NCBI GenBank assembly: GCA_941918925.1
Contig: OW799236.1
Span: 70,336,465-70,400,464, forward strand
From: Phyto melanocephala
Taxonomy: Eukaryota; Arthropoda; Insecta; Diptera; Rhinophoridae
Direction of reading: 5' to 3'
Length of the DNA stretch: 64,000 nt
Shown: in pieces, positions 45,187-59,158 of the stretch
How the letters are laid out: the number at the start of each line of letters is the position of its first letter
How positions within the stretch are numbered: position 1 is the stretch's first letter
Position numbers and translations under genes: made by a program
The notes under the pieces: model-generated
Told to the model about the DNA's origin: nothing
The model's database searches: none
The model's input: only the letters and a program-made list of their open reading frames with translations

Positions 45187-47690
45187 TTTTTAATACGCCG
45201 TATTGACCTACGAGCCATTCCTAGTTGAGCAGAATGCCCTATGTGGTCTATCGGTTTGAGCAAAATCTCTTAAGGTGGCACGTTGGTAATGATGATGAAC
45301 TAAGAAACGAAGCATAGGCGAAATTCTGAACGAAATAGCTCTTAAGTTTTATAACGCTATGATGAATTTTAGTCTGCCCTGTACTTCTTATAATATAAAA
45401 TGTTTTAATTTTTCTAAGTTTTTATAGGTCATTTAAAATTCGTCATTAACTCTCACTTAACGCTCTTGTTTAATATTGTTATTTTGTCAAAATCACTTTA
45501 TTGTAACTGAATCTAATCGTTTTACGATGGCGTTACTGATGTCGTCTCTTTTTCCAAGTTTCATATTTTTCTATTGTAATCAATTTTTTTTAAATTTTTT
45601 TTTTCTTAATTCATAGTTATTTTGTTATATGTATGTATATATGTAAGTATATACTAACTCACATAGTATGTATGTATAACACAGAGTTAAAATTGTGTCT
45701 CTTATCGCTTGTTTCAACCGACATTGTTCATGTTGTACCTTGTTAAGGGATGAAGGCGATGCTATTATTGCTGATGTTCAGGCGATGATGACTGTAGTTT
45801 TATGGACTGTTTGGTTGAAGGGCTGGCAGACTGTTATGGAACATGAATGAATCAATGAATCACAGCTTGCCGGGTTGACTAATATTTTTATTATTTTAGA
45901 TCCTTAAAACTTCATATTTCATTTGCTTCATTTTACTGTTCTTAATGTTTAGTTTTGCTATAATGTGACCGTGTTTGATTTTTCTGTATTTTTTTTTCCC
46001 TAAATATTCTGTTCTTAATGTTGACTGCAGTTTGTTGGTAGTTTATTTGTACTTTTTGTTATGTTGGAACAATGCCACAAATGGCACATGCCAACAATTT
46101 TTTTCATTCGTTTGTTTGTTGCAGCTTCTATCGTTCGTTTATGGTTTGTTTGTAGAATACATACTTGCATACTTGTAGTTGAGATTTTGATTAGTGCTGC
46201 AAAATTGAATTGAACAGAGACTGCAAGCAGCTGCATTCGTAACCGGTTATTTTCCTAATATCAATGAAATAATGTACGAGATGAGGACGATGTCATTGTT
46301 CTACCTTTAAATACAAAAGATAGGGCTGGTTGCTAATTTCCAAATTCTAGGATTAATTCAGAATACTTGTGTACTTTTATCGGAAGGGAAATAATTATAA
46401 TAATTTTTATATTATTCACTAACTTAAGAATTCCACCACTCAAACTTTCACATTTTTTTAATATCTTTTAAGAATGAAAATTTGCCTTTTTAGTTTTGCT
46501 AATCTTAAACTAACAAAATATTTTTCTCTACTTTTATGTTTTTCATACATTAAAAAGTTTTGTATAAACGATTTAAACCAACTGCAACTGCTCATTTTTT
46601 TCTTGTAGGAGAACAATAAAAAATAATATTAGACAGCTGCAGGATATTAAAAAAACTTAAATCAAGGGTAAAGGGTACAAAAAAATAATCACCTAATTGG
46701 ATAATTTAATTAATTTTTTTTTTTTTTCAAATAAAGTTTAAAGAAGTATTTGCTAAATAAAATTATGACATCCTGCAGTCACTGCAATGTTTTGTCAAGA
46801 GACATAATTACCTAAATAAAGACCCCCCTTAATCACACTGATAACAAAAAGTACATTTTTCATGACAACTGCAAGAGCGATATATATGTTGAGGTTAGAA
46901 AGTACTCAGCAATCAAAGAAATAATGGAAACTTTTTAAATATTAGATTAATTTCAAATTTAAAATTATTGAAGTATTAACATTTTTATAAAGCATAGACT
47001 TAATTAAAAAACTGTTTAAATTTTAATATTACTTTACGTTATATACACACATTCACTCTAAAACGGATACCGAAGGACAATTGACAGATGGACTGGCCTA
47101 AATCAATTTCTCAATATTTAAGGATACAGAATATATATATCTTATAGGACCCACAAAGTATATTCACACTTTACAAACAATTTAATGTAGTTCGGTTTAA
47201 ATCGCCTCACCTAAGATCGGCTGCACCGATTTCGCCAATTCTTTTATTAAATATTTTTTACAATACAACTTAGATTTGTACGGAAAAAAAATTAATTATG
47301 CTCTTTTTTTATTTTATTTAAAATAAAGAAAAAATACTAAACCGATTTGCTTAATTTTTTATAAATATTTGTACTAATTTAATTTAAAATTTTATTTAAG
47401 ATCGATTTGACTATTTTTTTAATATTTGGATAATCTTCTTTTATGTAAATAAAAGTTAAAGGATGTCCGTTGCTGAGCGGATGACCGGAGAACGGCTCTA
47501 TGAATTTTGCAATTTTTTCCTCAGATAATCTTTAAAGCTCAAGAATGTTCTTTCAGACAACTTTTTATAATTTGATGTAGGCCCGTTATCTGCCACACAA
47601 AATAAGCTATTTTTTCCTCATATCTAGAGAACTTTCATACCTTAAATCTTCAAAGTTATTGTATGGCAATATAATAATTTGAGTTTAAAA
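45187..47690. other. AT-rich region without an identifiable gene
   Basis: Contains TATG microsatellite (~45630-45680) and a weak GACCCCAC/AAAGTATA block near 47150 that may be an old Helentron-like scrap. Nothing coding. Confidence 0.4.
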
Positions 47691-48250
47691 CAAATAAGAG
47701 TAGAATATTCGGCCGTGCCGAATCTTATATACCCTTCACAACGTGTAGTCATTCAATAACAATTGATTGTACCACCATTCATCTCTTTTATATGAAAAAC
47801 GATCATACGTACATATATATATTTTATTGTCGTTATAATAACTTTATCCGCTTAAAAACATCGCATTGTAAAATTATAAATTGAGTTTATGTATGTAACC
47901 TACGTTTATGCAGTTTGTATAAGTGTGAAAAGACGAGGTGGTCTAAGTTATTTCATCATATCTCAGTTGTTTATTGAGCGATGTTTCTGATCAGTTTTCA
48001 ATACTGATCTGACCCCGAATATTTCTGATATCTTTGTACCTTACTTCAAAATGCCTGGGGGCTTCAAAAAGTTGGTTTCAACATACACACAGACAAACGG
48101 ACAGTGTGATAGACGGACAATCCTTAATTGACTCCCCATAAGCTTTCAGAAAATATAAACTTTATGGGATCAGAAATGAAAATTGTAAAAATTTCACACG
48201 GAATGACCAACCTGTATACATATACCCTTACACTCACTGTGATGGGTATA
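47691..48250 (-). mobile_element. Helentron-like element, 560 bp
   Basis: Minus orientation: TATACCCATCACAG start near 48250, core with GTCCGTTTGTC, GTGAAGGGTATATAAG, hairpin TTCGGC-ACG-GCCGAA and CTCTTATTTG end at 47691. It lacks the long A-rich tract of its two relatives. Confidence 0.55.
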
Positions 48251-48836
48251 ATGATTCAAGCTTAACAAAAGTGGGCGTGGTACATGCAATAAAAAAATAA
48301 ATTTTTATAAATATCTAAAATGTTATTACGTCTTTAGTCTCAAAACTTTGGGTGCTTTAACATTATGTTGTTTGTCTTATTTAAGCCAACAAACGATACA
48401 ATCGCGTCAGGTGGAGGATACCCCCCGTACAAAAAACTTATTGTAAAACATATTTCAGAAGCTATAAATGTTGGAATTTTTAATTTTGGGATTAGACATT
48501 TCAATAAAAATGTTGCAATTCATTTAAGTGACACAAAGCAAATATATTTAATGACATATCTGCAAAATTATAACTGTTTTATGCTTTAGATTGTGTATAA
48601 AAAGATTCGATGTCAGTTTACAGTATACGGGAGCAAAGATATTTCATAAAATACATTTAATGTCATTTTGTCATCCCTATTTAATTTAAGTTAAAATAGT
48701 GAGAGAAAAAAAATTGTATACGAATGAAATACTTTTTATGACAAATAGTGTCTATCTTCAAATAAATGCGCTTCGGATTCTGATTGTATGTAATAAAAAT
48801 TAAAAACGTTTAATGGATACTAATGCACTTTATAAG

Positions 48837-49345
48837 TTACACAGTCCTTATCTGCCGCAGACTAATTTTATTTATAGCGCGCATATCCAATGTGTGCTTC
48901 CCGGTGGCACTAAGTCTGTTGCAGCCATTGCCGGACACTCGCATATAAAATGCCGTTAATGAATTCTCCAGGTACATTCTGCAAATATAATCCTCCACAA
49001 TTTTAATGTTGTGCAAGTGATATTTAAAATTATCATATCCCATGGCCAGAGCAGTGATGCAGCTCAGGGTTCTCCAACTATATCCGAGTACATTATCTGC
49101 CACTCATGCCAAGGGGCTCTCTAAACACCATATGAGCCTGTCTACTGGATGCCTCTATCTAACTTTTCAGATTCGATCATTCCACCCATTATAAGACCTC
49201 TATCCGCACCATCCTCTGGAAGAACTCTAGATAACGCTCCACAGAAAGCCGCAGCAGCTCCCCTCTTCGCAAGGTCATCCGTCGCTTCATTCCCATCTCT
49301 GTCTACATGTTGCTTTACCCACATTACCGTCAACTCATTTACCAA
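48837..49345 (-). pseudogene. LINE ORF2 fragment: RNase H and C-terminal Cys motif
   Basis: Minus strand: VMWVKQHVDRDGNEATDDLA matches the RNase H C-terminal motif of I/R1-type LINEs. After a stop and a shift, HFICECPAMA matches the ORF2 terminal Cys/His motif. Truncated and frame-broken. Confidence 0.65.
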
Positions 49346-49703
49346 AGTGCACCTACTGTAATCTGTATGATTTTATATGCTTCTACGAATGCTTTCGATT
49401 ATTTGTTATTTCTTTAACACTGACAAGTATCTTTTAACTACCTTTTTATAGAGAGAACATAACAATCATTAATTGTTTTTTATGTTTTATTTTTATTTTC
49501 AAGCATGGAACTTAAAATATAAATTTATATTAATATTTTCACTATTTTATTTTATTTATTTTTATTTTCTTTCCCTAAAAGCTACAATTAATTAAAATAA
49601 ATTAATATGATTTTAAGCACATAAATTTATAAATTTTTCACAAATATTGTTACAAAGCAGTCATTAATAAGAAATGAAAGTATAATTCTCCTATATAGTT
49701 TTT
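49346..49703. other. AT-rich spacer
   Basis: Nothing identified. Confidence 0.4.
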
Positions 49704-50469
49704 ATACCCTTCACACAGTGAAAAAGGGTATATATAGGTTTGTCATTCCGTGTGAAATTTCTACAATTTTCATTTCCGACCCCATAAAGTATATATTTTC
49801 TGAAAGCTTATGAATAGAGGAGTCGATTAAGCCCTGACCGTCTGTCCGTCTGTCCGTCTGTCCGTCTGACCGTCTGTCCGTGTGTATGTTGAAATCAACT
49901 TTTTGAAGCCCCCCGACATAGGTTGGACCCGGGTAAGGTATTAAAATATCAGAAATATTCGGGAGTAGATCGGTATTGAAAATCAGAAACATCGGTACAT
50001 AAACAACTGAGATATGAGCAAAAACCACGACCACCTCGATTTTCTTTTCATAAAAACAACATTACAACAACAACATACATACATACAAACCAGTATACTG
50101 GTTAGAGAAAACGTGGCATCGAATCCCAGCTGAGGCAAAAAAATTTTTTTTAAATTTTTTTTTTAATTTTTTTTTATTTTTTTTTTATTTTTTATTTAAT
50201 ATATTATATATATTTTTATTATTTTTTTTTATTTTTTTTTTTTTAATTTTTTTTTATTTTTTTTTTGTTTTATATATATTATATATGTATATAATAATTT
50301 TTTTTTTTTTAATTTTTTTTTTAAATTTTTTTTTTTTTAAATTTTTTTTTTATTTTTTATTTTTTTTTTGTTTTTTTAACATACATACGTGAATTTACTG
50401 TTATTGCATGACTACACGTTGTGAAGGGTATATAAGATTCGGCACGGCCGAATATAGCGCTTTTACTTG
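49704..50469 (+). mobile_element. Helentron-like element with T-rich tract
   Basis: TATACCCTTCACACAGTG start; GTCTGTCCGTCTGTCCGTCT block near 49840-49880; T-rich simple tract 50135-50380; then GTGAAGGGTATATAAG, hairpin TTCGGC-ACG-GCCGAA and CTTG end. Very similar to 23640-24410 but inverted. Confidence 0.6.
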
Positions 50470-53400
50470 TTTTTTTATCTAAAATAAATATACATTTAAC
50501 AAAATGCATCATTAGGTTTAAAGTGTAGTAATTAACAAAACGACTTAAATGCCCTTTAATATACATGGCAAAAAGGAAGTATAATTTTACTGAATTTTTG
50601 GAGCGAATGTAATTTTATAACTAAAACGTTTTCCCACAACAATGCGAAACTAACTGTGTAGCTGTGTGTGTGTAATTTCTGGCTCATATTGTATGGTATT
50701 TTTGTTTGTTTTTTTCTTCCTTTTGAAATTTTTGAAATGTGATTGGGTCGCTGTTTTTGGGTGTCAGATGTATACTAAATGTCTGTTATTATTTTTTAAT
50801 TTCTATTCATGCACACACTATTTGCAAATGTTTTACTTGACAAAGAAGTACAGAAAACTAGCACCTATGTTCAACAGGATATTGCTGTAAGACTTAGTGA
50901 GATTAAACGATATTAAAATTATTGCTAGTAAAAATGCAAATAAATACACATATTTTTTCTTTACAATTCTGCATTAGTATTTTCAAATAGTGTCTTCATT
51001 TTACATCGTATTTTTCGTGCAAATAACTTAAGAATATAAAAAGTGCAGCATTTATTGCATTTAAAAGATCATGTTTTGTAAAGGATGTCCCTAAAATTAA
51101 CGCAAATTTAGAACTTATCGCCATTTATGCAGTTAAGTGTTGTCAACCTCAAAAATAATAAAACAAAAATTCGAAAGCTGACACTGGTTAGTAAAACTGG
51201 AGCGATATATGATAGTAGTTTAGATATAAATCATACTTTTTTTAACAAATAGGAATAAGGAATACTGAGACATTTGTTTTAGTGATTTAGTGAATATGTT
51301 TGTGTATTGCTCTGTCATATAGAGCCAGATACTGACTATTTGATTATATTTTCTTTAAATAATTTATAAACTATTAAATAGTATAATAATTAAAATCGAA
51401 AACTAATTTTTTGTAGTTTTTCTATTGTTTACTTCACTACTGTAATACTCCAGATTCTCTTTAAAATTGGCACAGTTTAATATTGTATGAATGTAAGTGT
51501 GTTTTAGTTTTATCTCCATATGCTATTATTATTTTTCTTTTTTTCTTTCATTTTTTTTTTTGTAAAATTACTATGATTGTTCTATACGCATATTGCAAAT
51601 TCATAAATACATTTTTGTTCAAAATAAACTACAATAAACCCTAGGTTTTGAATGCGTTCGCTCGTACAACACCCCTTCATTCAGGCAGACAGAACAAAAT
51701 CCACTCATACTTACAAATACATTCATAAATAGTTTGTATGCGTGGCATGTCTTGAATGGCATGAACAATTTAATAATTCTTTTGGGATTTTCATGACCTT
51801 TTTTTGTTCTTCACTTTAAATTTTGTTGTTGTTGTTGCTGTTGTATTTGCCTTTGCAATAGTTATATGCAGAGTGGTTGTAATTGTTGTTTAGAGAATTC
51901 ATAATTCATTTTATAAATCACTCTTTTTTCATATTCCTTCCTCTGGCACAGTACAGCACCACCAAACCTCCCCTCTTCATTTAACGTCATGCAGCCTGAA
52001 TTTAGGATAATGCAATTTTTTACAACAATGTATGTACATAGAAAAAAAAAACTGAAATGTGTTATCATACTCATCATTACTTGTTTATCCACCCTTGGAC
52101 ATTTTATTTCAAATTTTATTTTGTTTCATTTATGATTGTGATTTTGTTGAATGTAGTAAAATAGTAATATAAAAAAGATCTAAAGTGCACGCATTGATTG
52201 AGTTTCTTCATCAGTGTTCATTGTTATCAAAATCCATCCCAAGCAGCCAACCATTTGCCTTTATCCTGTCATACATAATATGCACTGCATACACATTTCA
52301 AAGTGCAGAAAAAATAGTTTTCATTATCATTTTATATTCACTTGGAGACAGGACTACACATGGTTCACTATTTTTTATATATCTCTGTCATTATTTGCAT
52401 AATTATGTATCGGGCGTTGACGTGATTTGCATAAATTTACTGTTATTTAATTTTATATTTACGTATCTCTCTTAACACTCTGCACGAATGTGAATGCGTA
52501 TATGAATGCGTTTGTAATTGTAATTGTAAGGGATGAAAAAAAAATTAAATTGCGGAAATAATTGGGTAAGTTTTGTGTCCTAAAAAGTACTTTATTGAAC
52601 GAAGAAGAATTAAATCATATTAAAATCACTTTAATATTTGAAAACTTAAAAATGCTTACAAATTTCAAAAGCAGCTCTAATGACTAACATATTGTTGTCG
52701 ATAGATAAGTAGGGTTAGTAGGCTTTGATTTAAAATTATTTGTAAAAGATTCAAAAACAACCGCATGTGTAAAATACAGAAAAAAATTATAATTTATATA
52801 ACTTTTAACTCCGCCTTTGTAAATACTTAAAAATCTTAGCAACACCTTGAGTAGTGCTGGGAGATTGTTAAACCATTTTAATTGAGTATCGAGTATTTTG
52901 TTTTTTCTTGGATATTCAAAATGTAGTACTGGATATTTCCAAAACATTACTTTTAGAACGAATCAATAAAAACATTTAAATTGAATGAGGAAGTGTAAAT
53001 GGTTTTGGTAGAACCAACAAAGAAAGGGCCATCTAGACTTATAAATCAATTTATTTAGTTTTTTTACCATCCATGACCTGTAGTGGAAGCTGTGTACTTT
53101 AGTGCGATATTTCGGTTATAATTTCCTAAGAACTCACTTATAACTTCACATCGGCAATTCATATGACTGACATTTCTTTTTGTTACAATAACAAAATACA
53201 TGCAAAATTGCAACGCTTGACGCTCAACGTTCTTGTTTAGATATAGGCCTGATTATAAAATTTCTATTGAATAGATACAATCATAAGATTATACTATCAC
53301 AACTGAACTATACCATTGGCAATAAATCTGATACTTACAACCGATACTGTTTTCTCTGTGTAAGCGCACATATACTCGGTAGCTGCATATTCTTATTTCC

Positions 53401-53510
53401 ATATTTATTTTTTATCAGCAATTCCATAAAATTCACATAAAATAAACTGAATTTCTAAGAAAAGTAAATACTCAAATACTTGTCTGTGCATATATTTTTA
53501 TTAATTTATA
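50470..53510. other. AT-rich region without an identifiable gene
   Basis: Short chance ORFs (for example 52185-52475) with no motif; a (GTT)n tract near 51824-51845. Both strands read. Confidence 0.45.
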
Positions 53511-53988
53511 AAGGGTCCGCCATCTAACGTTTTTCTTTCAACTAGTGCTTATTTCGTGAATGGCTCATTAGCTCATGTCTGATTTGACAGATAATTAGTT
53601 TTATCCTTCCGCTGAACGCCAAAAAAAAAATCATCTTTTCAGATGAAGCTCATTTTGATCTTGGCGGGTATGTAAAGAAGCAAAGTTGTCGCATTTGGGG
53701 CACAGAAAACCCGCACGCATACATTGGAAAGCCGATACACCCAAAATGAGTCACTGTTTGGTGCAGATTTTGATCCAGAGGCATAATTGGGCCATTTTTC
53801 TTCGAAAATGAGCAAGGAGTGGCCGTAGTCAATGGCGATCGTTATCGGGCCATGTTGAACGAATTTTTGTTGACAAAAATTGAAGAGGAGGATATTGGCG
53901 ACATTTGGTTTCAACAGGACGGCGCTACGTGCCACACAGCCGAAGCTACACTTTTTTATAGCATTTTCAAGATAAAAAGTTATTTGGT
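53511..53988 (+). pseudogene. Internally deleted mariner-type transposase, copy B
   Basis: TA then AAGGGTCCGCCATCTAACG starts the element. The frame from ~53627 contains IIFSDEAHFDLG and ends after WFQQDGATCHTAEAT, as in copies A and C, with stop codons inside. It lacks the ~75 bp of N-terminal coding sequence still present in copy A. The distal inverted repeat is damaged. Confidence 0.8.
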
Positions 53989-54154
53989 TATATTTCTTTC
54001 TTAACAAATAAATCTTGTTTTACATGTGTTAGTTAAAACATAATATTTTGTCAGAGCAAAAAAAATATTTTTCTTTCGATTTCCAAAAGTATCAAATAGG
54101 AAGTTTTCTCATTATATCTTGTGTCTGCGCTAGTATACTTTAAATAAATAACAA

Positions 54155-54215
54155 ATAAGAGTGTTATATTTTTTCTAGCCGAATCAGATAGTACCCTTCA
54201 CCATCATATACATAT
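54155..54215 (-). mobile_element. Helentron-like 3'-end fragment
   Basis: AACAAATAAGAGTGTTATAT followed by a damaged hairpin (TTTTTCTAGCCGAATC) and GTACCCTTCACC, the reverse of the usual 3' end. Only the terminus is present. Confidence 0.45.
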
Positions 54216-54689
54216 GTTTAATTACCTTGCATTAGCATATCCTATGTTCCAGATTTAATATTTGTTTTACTCTACTAGTTAAGCTCTATAACATGATGCC
54301 AATATTTTGGAATCAAAGGTGGCAAAGTCGTTATTACTGAATTTTATCCATATATCTGCCTTTTTATTTAGAACATTTTTGATTTAAGCTTTTAATTGTT
54401 GACTGAATTATACCTGTCAATGCCTTTTATTTGATACTAATATCAAGGGAGTAAATTAATATTTAATAGAAAATTTATATTTTAAGTGTCATCATCATTC
54501 GTAGTATGTTAGGTTTGCATACCAACTAAAAAGGGTCCACCTATTATTTTCTGCGAATATTCATTACATCCCGAAATATCTGTTTATGCTATTTCGGGGT
54601 GAATTGCCTTTATGACTGCTATCTAAGCCTTGTTCTATTGAATATTTGTGGCTCGCCTTTAGACCTTGTTTTAAAATTTTTCTCTATTA
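54216..54689. other. AT-rich spacer
   Basis: Nothing identified. Confidence 0.4.
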
Positions 54690-55035
54690 GTCATTAATAT
54701 CCAGATCGGGTTTGTTTGCCCTTAATGTTAGCTCGCATAACCATTTCTTTGCTTTCCTTTTCTCTTCGTTATTCAGCAAAGATTTTAGGAGGTCGTAGTA
54801 AACAGTGAGAAAGGGTGTGTTTTGCATAATCTACATCCTCGCTTTCAAACAAACAAAGAAGAAACCCAAGCTACCTCTGGAAATAACCATGGCGGGAGAA
54901 TTCGACTGAGGTAGTAGTTAATTTCCACAAAGCGTCTTCTAAACCATCCTTTAAAATTTTTGATGAGCCTTGACGTCCATCTGTCCTTGGTATCGAAAAC
55001 GGATTTCACTTGCCAACTTTTCATGATTTACTGTA
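54690..55035 (-). pseudogene. LINE (R1/I-type) ORF2 C-terminal fragment
   Basis: Minus strand: TKDRWTSRLIKNFKGW, then RRRFVEINYYLSRILP, the pre-terminal region (W....GRWT..LI....W..R..GEVNYYLTQ.L) of R1-like ORF2; then a possible CRLCKTHPFS from the terminal Cys motif. Frame-broken, 5'-truncated. Confidence 0.55.
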
Positions 55036-56168
55036 TCAGTTTCCATTTTATCATCACATCAGCCACATCTTTCCTTGACAAAAAACCTATAACCTATAGA
55101 CCTAATGGTAAAATTGCGACCAATGAAAATCTAAGAGCGGTTGTCTTTGTATGGCCAGTAAGACATTAGCCCTAACGACTATTATATGCTCTCTAAAGAG
55201 AAAATTCTTCACGTGTTATGACTATTTTTTATTTGTCATATTTCAATTATTTATAAAAAATTAAAGTTTAACTTTAAACACTCTAGTAGATTATATATAA
55301 CAAAAATTGGACTTCAAAGCATTCTGCTAAGATGTGTCAATTTAATTTTAATACCTCTAGCATGGTAATCACAAATTATTCATGATTCCGAATTTTAAAT
55401 CAAATGAATTTGGTTAGAAAAGCCTACATTATTTCTGATGTTTTGAAAAATTTTAGTTAAAGATAAATTTTGCAGCTCTTCATAATAAAAAAAAGTATCA
55501 AAAAAATTTTAAACTGGACAACATTCTTATTTCCCATCTCTGATTTTGTTTACATGGTAAACATTCAACATTACACAAATACACATACATTTATTGTATA
55601 AAAATCGTTTCAAGCTAAAAATACACTTTAGTGAGTTCCCAAGGCATATCTATTCATCGGGTAGTCTTGATTCATCAGCTGTTTATTTTGTTTTTACTAT
55701 TTTTAAGTTTCTGCTATTAAAGGCCATTCATATAAAACAATTCTCTTTTTTTCAGTTATATGAAGCGTCAAACTTCATACATAAAAAAATATAATTAAAC
55801 AAATTCTCTCCAAACTGCGGTTACCTGATAAATGAATATGCCTTGGTTAGAACCCTTAAAGTAAGTTTTTTTTCCTGCGAAAAAATCCATTAAAAATTTT
55901 TACAAGCCATCATTTAATTATGAGAGCATGAACAATAGTACTTTTTCTTAGAAAATAGTACCTGTCCGAACACATTATTTACCATCTCTTTCGTGTATAC
56001 CAAACAGATACAGTGTGCTGATTATAATATTATGTTTTTTTTTCCTCCCTCTCTTTTGCTCAGCCGTATAAAATTATTTTAAATTTAAATTTGTACTTTA
56101 TAATTTATCTGATTTCAGATTTTGAAATATTCTCGTATTTACAAATGCTAATTAGAGTAGAATCAGTG

Positions 56169-56202
<34 letters not shown>

Positions 56203-59158
56203 ATAAATTAACATAATTTTATTTCGCCGCATGTTTTATAAAACATTATTTTTAATTTTCTATTTAAATTCGTTTCATATCATTTTAAGATGATTTTTTT
56301 GAAGAAAAAATATATTGTATTGTGTGTGTTTAAATAAAATTATTTAAGTCCACATTCAAAATTGAATATGTATTTATTTGCGAATTTTTATTTAAAATGG
56401 ATTTATTTTCTATCATACTTGTCTCTTATTTCTTATGGATATATTAGAAAAGTTTAATTGGTTTAAATAGATATAAATAATATAATATAATTATATTAAA
56501 ATTATTTTATATTCGAATTTATTTCTTAAATTTTATAACAATATTTCTAATACCCTGTTCAGACAGATATTTTTAATTGTTTCAATTAAGTGTTGATTGA
56601 GCAATTAAAATAAGTGTTTACACATACTTAATTTATCTTACTCCATTAGCATTTGATAGCTGTAAAAATACGATGTACTTATACCAAATCAAATAATGCC
56701 TTCTCTTCAGTTTTTTCCTGTTCATAATATATATTTGCAATTATATTTATATACATAAATATGTATTTGACTTTATTCAAACATTTTACTAAAATTTCCA
56801 TCAATCATTTTCCATTTTCTTACTTTTTATTTTTTGTATATTTATTTGTTTGACATTAGAAATGCTACTTCTTCTCACTGAATATATTTCTCAAGAGTTG
56901 TATTTCGAGTTTTGGACAATAAGTGAAACAATTAAGTATATATTGCTCAATTTAAAAGTAATTTTTAGTATGGAAAATTAAGCTCAATAAAGGCCTTTAA
57001 TTGCGAGAATATTATAAATTGACAATTAAGGCGCGTGTGTGAACATAGTATAACTAGCTTTAAATACTACCTTTAAAGTTCATGTAATTTTTATGAATAA
57101 AATATATTTTTGCTATTTGCGATAATGAAGGAATGCACTAAAAAATTAAGATTTTACCAAAACCAGTCGAGTTAGCAATGGTTTCAACATCCGTGGCTTT
57201 ACTCTTGTTCCGTGGAACTGTGAATAGATATAGAACTAGAATTGATACCTAGCACTCCTTAATCGCTATTTTAGTGTTAGTAGTAATAGGCAAGTCAATT
57301 TTTTGCTAAACAGTTTACGATTTAAAAAAAAAAATATATAGAATTTAAGAGGAATTTTCCTGCAGATGTGCACAGTCTTAATCTTATTGAAATTGATTAA
57401 GTGTTTTACGAGCTATAAGCCTTAAAAGTTGTTACTAACCATTATGTGTATAGCCCAGTATTCTGTTTTAATTTGTGAATTGTGTTGAGCAACTTTAATT
57501 AATTTGCACGAATATCTTAAAAGAAAATCGACTAAACAAAAAATATTATCAGCTCTTGCTTTAAATTTCCTACGAAAAAACTATTTCATGCGAAATAAAA
57601 TGTTGCTTGAATGTTGACAAAAACAATTTGTGTATTTTTTTTTTTGGTTATAAACAGAGTACTGATTAGGCAACATTATTACATAAGTATTTCCTAAGAA
57701 TTTTTTTACATGACGTTTGACAACAGTTTGCATGAAATATTGAACAGTTTATCAGGTTTATTGTATAAAAAACAAAACAGTCACATTTACAACTAGATTG
57801 GGACGACCGCAGAACAGGCTAGTCTATTATAAGCTGTTAAGAAATATAACTCGATAATCAAATGATTTTTGTAATCATATTTCCTACCTTCTGCCCAAAA
57901 TAAAAAATATTTCAATATTTTTTTTCCAATATTGACTATACGAAACTTATTCTATCAAATTATTTTACAGTAATTTCACCGAAATATAATATTTTGTAAG
58001 AATTAGGCATTCAACATTTTTGTAAGTTTAATTACTTCTTCATTTAGCAGCAGCTATACGCACGCAGCTAATTTGACAAAACAGCACTGACCATTAATTT
58101 ATGAGCAGATTAAGGGGTAGAAAGAAGACTGCAATATTCGTTCAGTGTTTTTAAAGACAGGAAATAATATTAATGTGGTTTAAACATATTGCTCTAATGT
58201 TTGTTGTAACAAACTTGTTTTAAAGTCCTAATGGCTTTGTTGCAATTTCATATTTAAAATCAAAATTTATATTCAAATGGCCACCAAAAAGTTAATAAAC
58301 AAGTACGATAATAAAAAAGTTGAAAAATTCCTTTGGTTTGGTTTCCGTAAGACCATTCTAAATACCTCTCAAATTATAAAAAAAAAATATTACAAAAATA
58401 GCAGTCGATATCGCTATGTAGCTGTAGTTTAAAAGTTGTTGTATTTTACGACAGTACACTTAATTAAAAATAATTTATGTAATAAAAAATTCCAGAAATA
58501 CCAAAAGTTTAAGGTAATAAAAAAAATGTTTTTGAAACCACAGATTCCCCTCACCACCGTTTCTAAGTTTATCGCTGGGAATGTAACACTGAAAAGTATT
58601 CAACTAAGTATTAAAAATTTATACATCTCGTAAGTTTGATAGAAATTTATTTAGTCAGAAAATGCAGAATATTATTATTATTACGATTAAATTATAATTT
58701 TTATTTGTGGGTAAGGAGGTAAAACTAAAGATTTTTCATACACCGAATTCGTCACCAATGTGTTATGTTGTACTCACCGCACAGGCATACCGACTACCGG
58801 CGTTGCTCATTTGTCAACTTGATGAAGTTACTTTCGGAAGTATCCGTGTACTGAAGTAGATCAGGTAATAGTTTATCTCATCTGTAGATTTTCAAATCCA
58901 ACTTTCAAGGCGTAGAAGGAGTCTGGCATTTCACCAGCATTCTGTCTCTGCTGTTCATCTTGCCTGTCAAGCTTGCAAGGTTTTGTGTGTAATTTGCCTA
59001 TCCTCCCCTGAATGCAAAGTCTGTTCCCATTTTTTGAGGCATATCTTCTTTCCTTCTTCATTAGGGGCCATTCCCGCTATCACAAATGCTGTGGCTCCTT
59101 ACACTGTGTGATATGCATACATTATTCCCATAGCGGATGTAATTAATTATCAATTATA
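55036..59158. other. AT-rich region without an identifiable gene
   Basis: Includes a 30-base T run at 56172-56201. 58870-59130 is less AT-rich and has a 62-codon minus ORF rich in Arg, Gln and Lys that I cannot assign; it may be old transposon sequence. No other signal. Confidence 0.4.
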
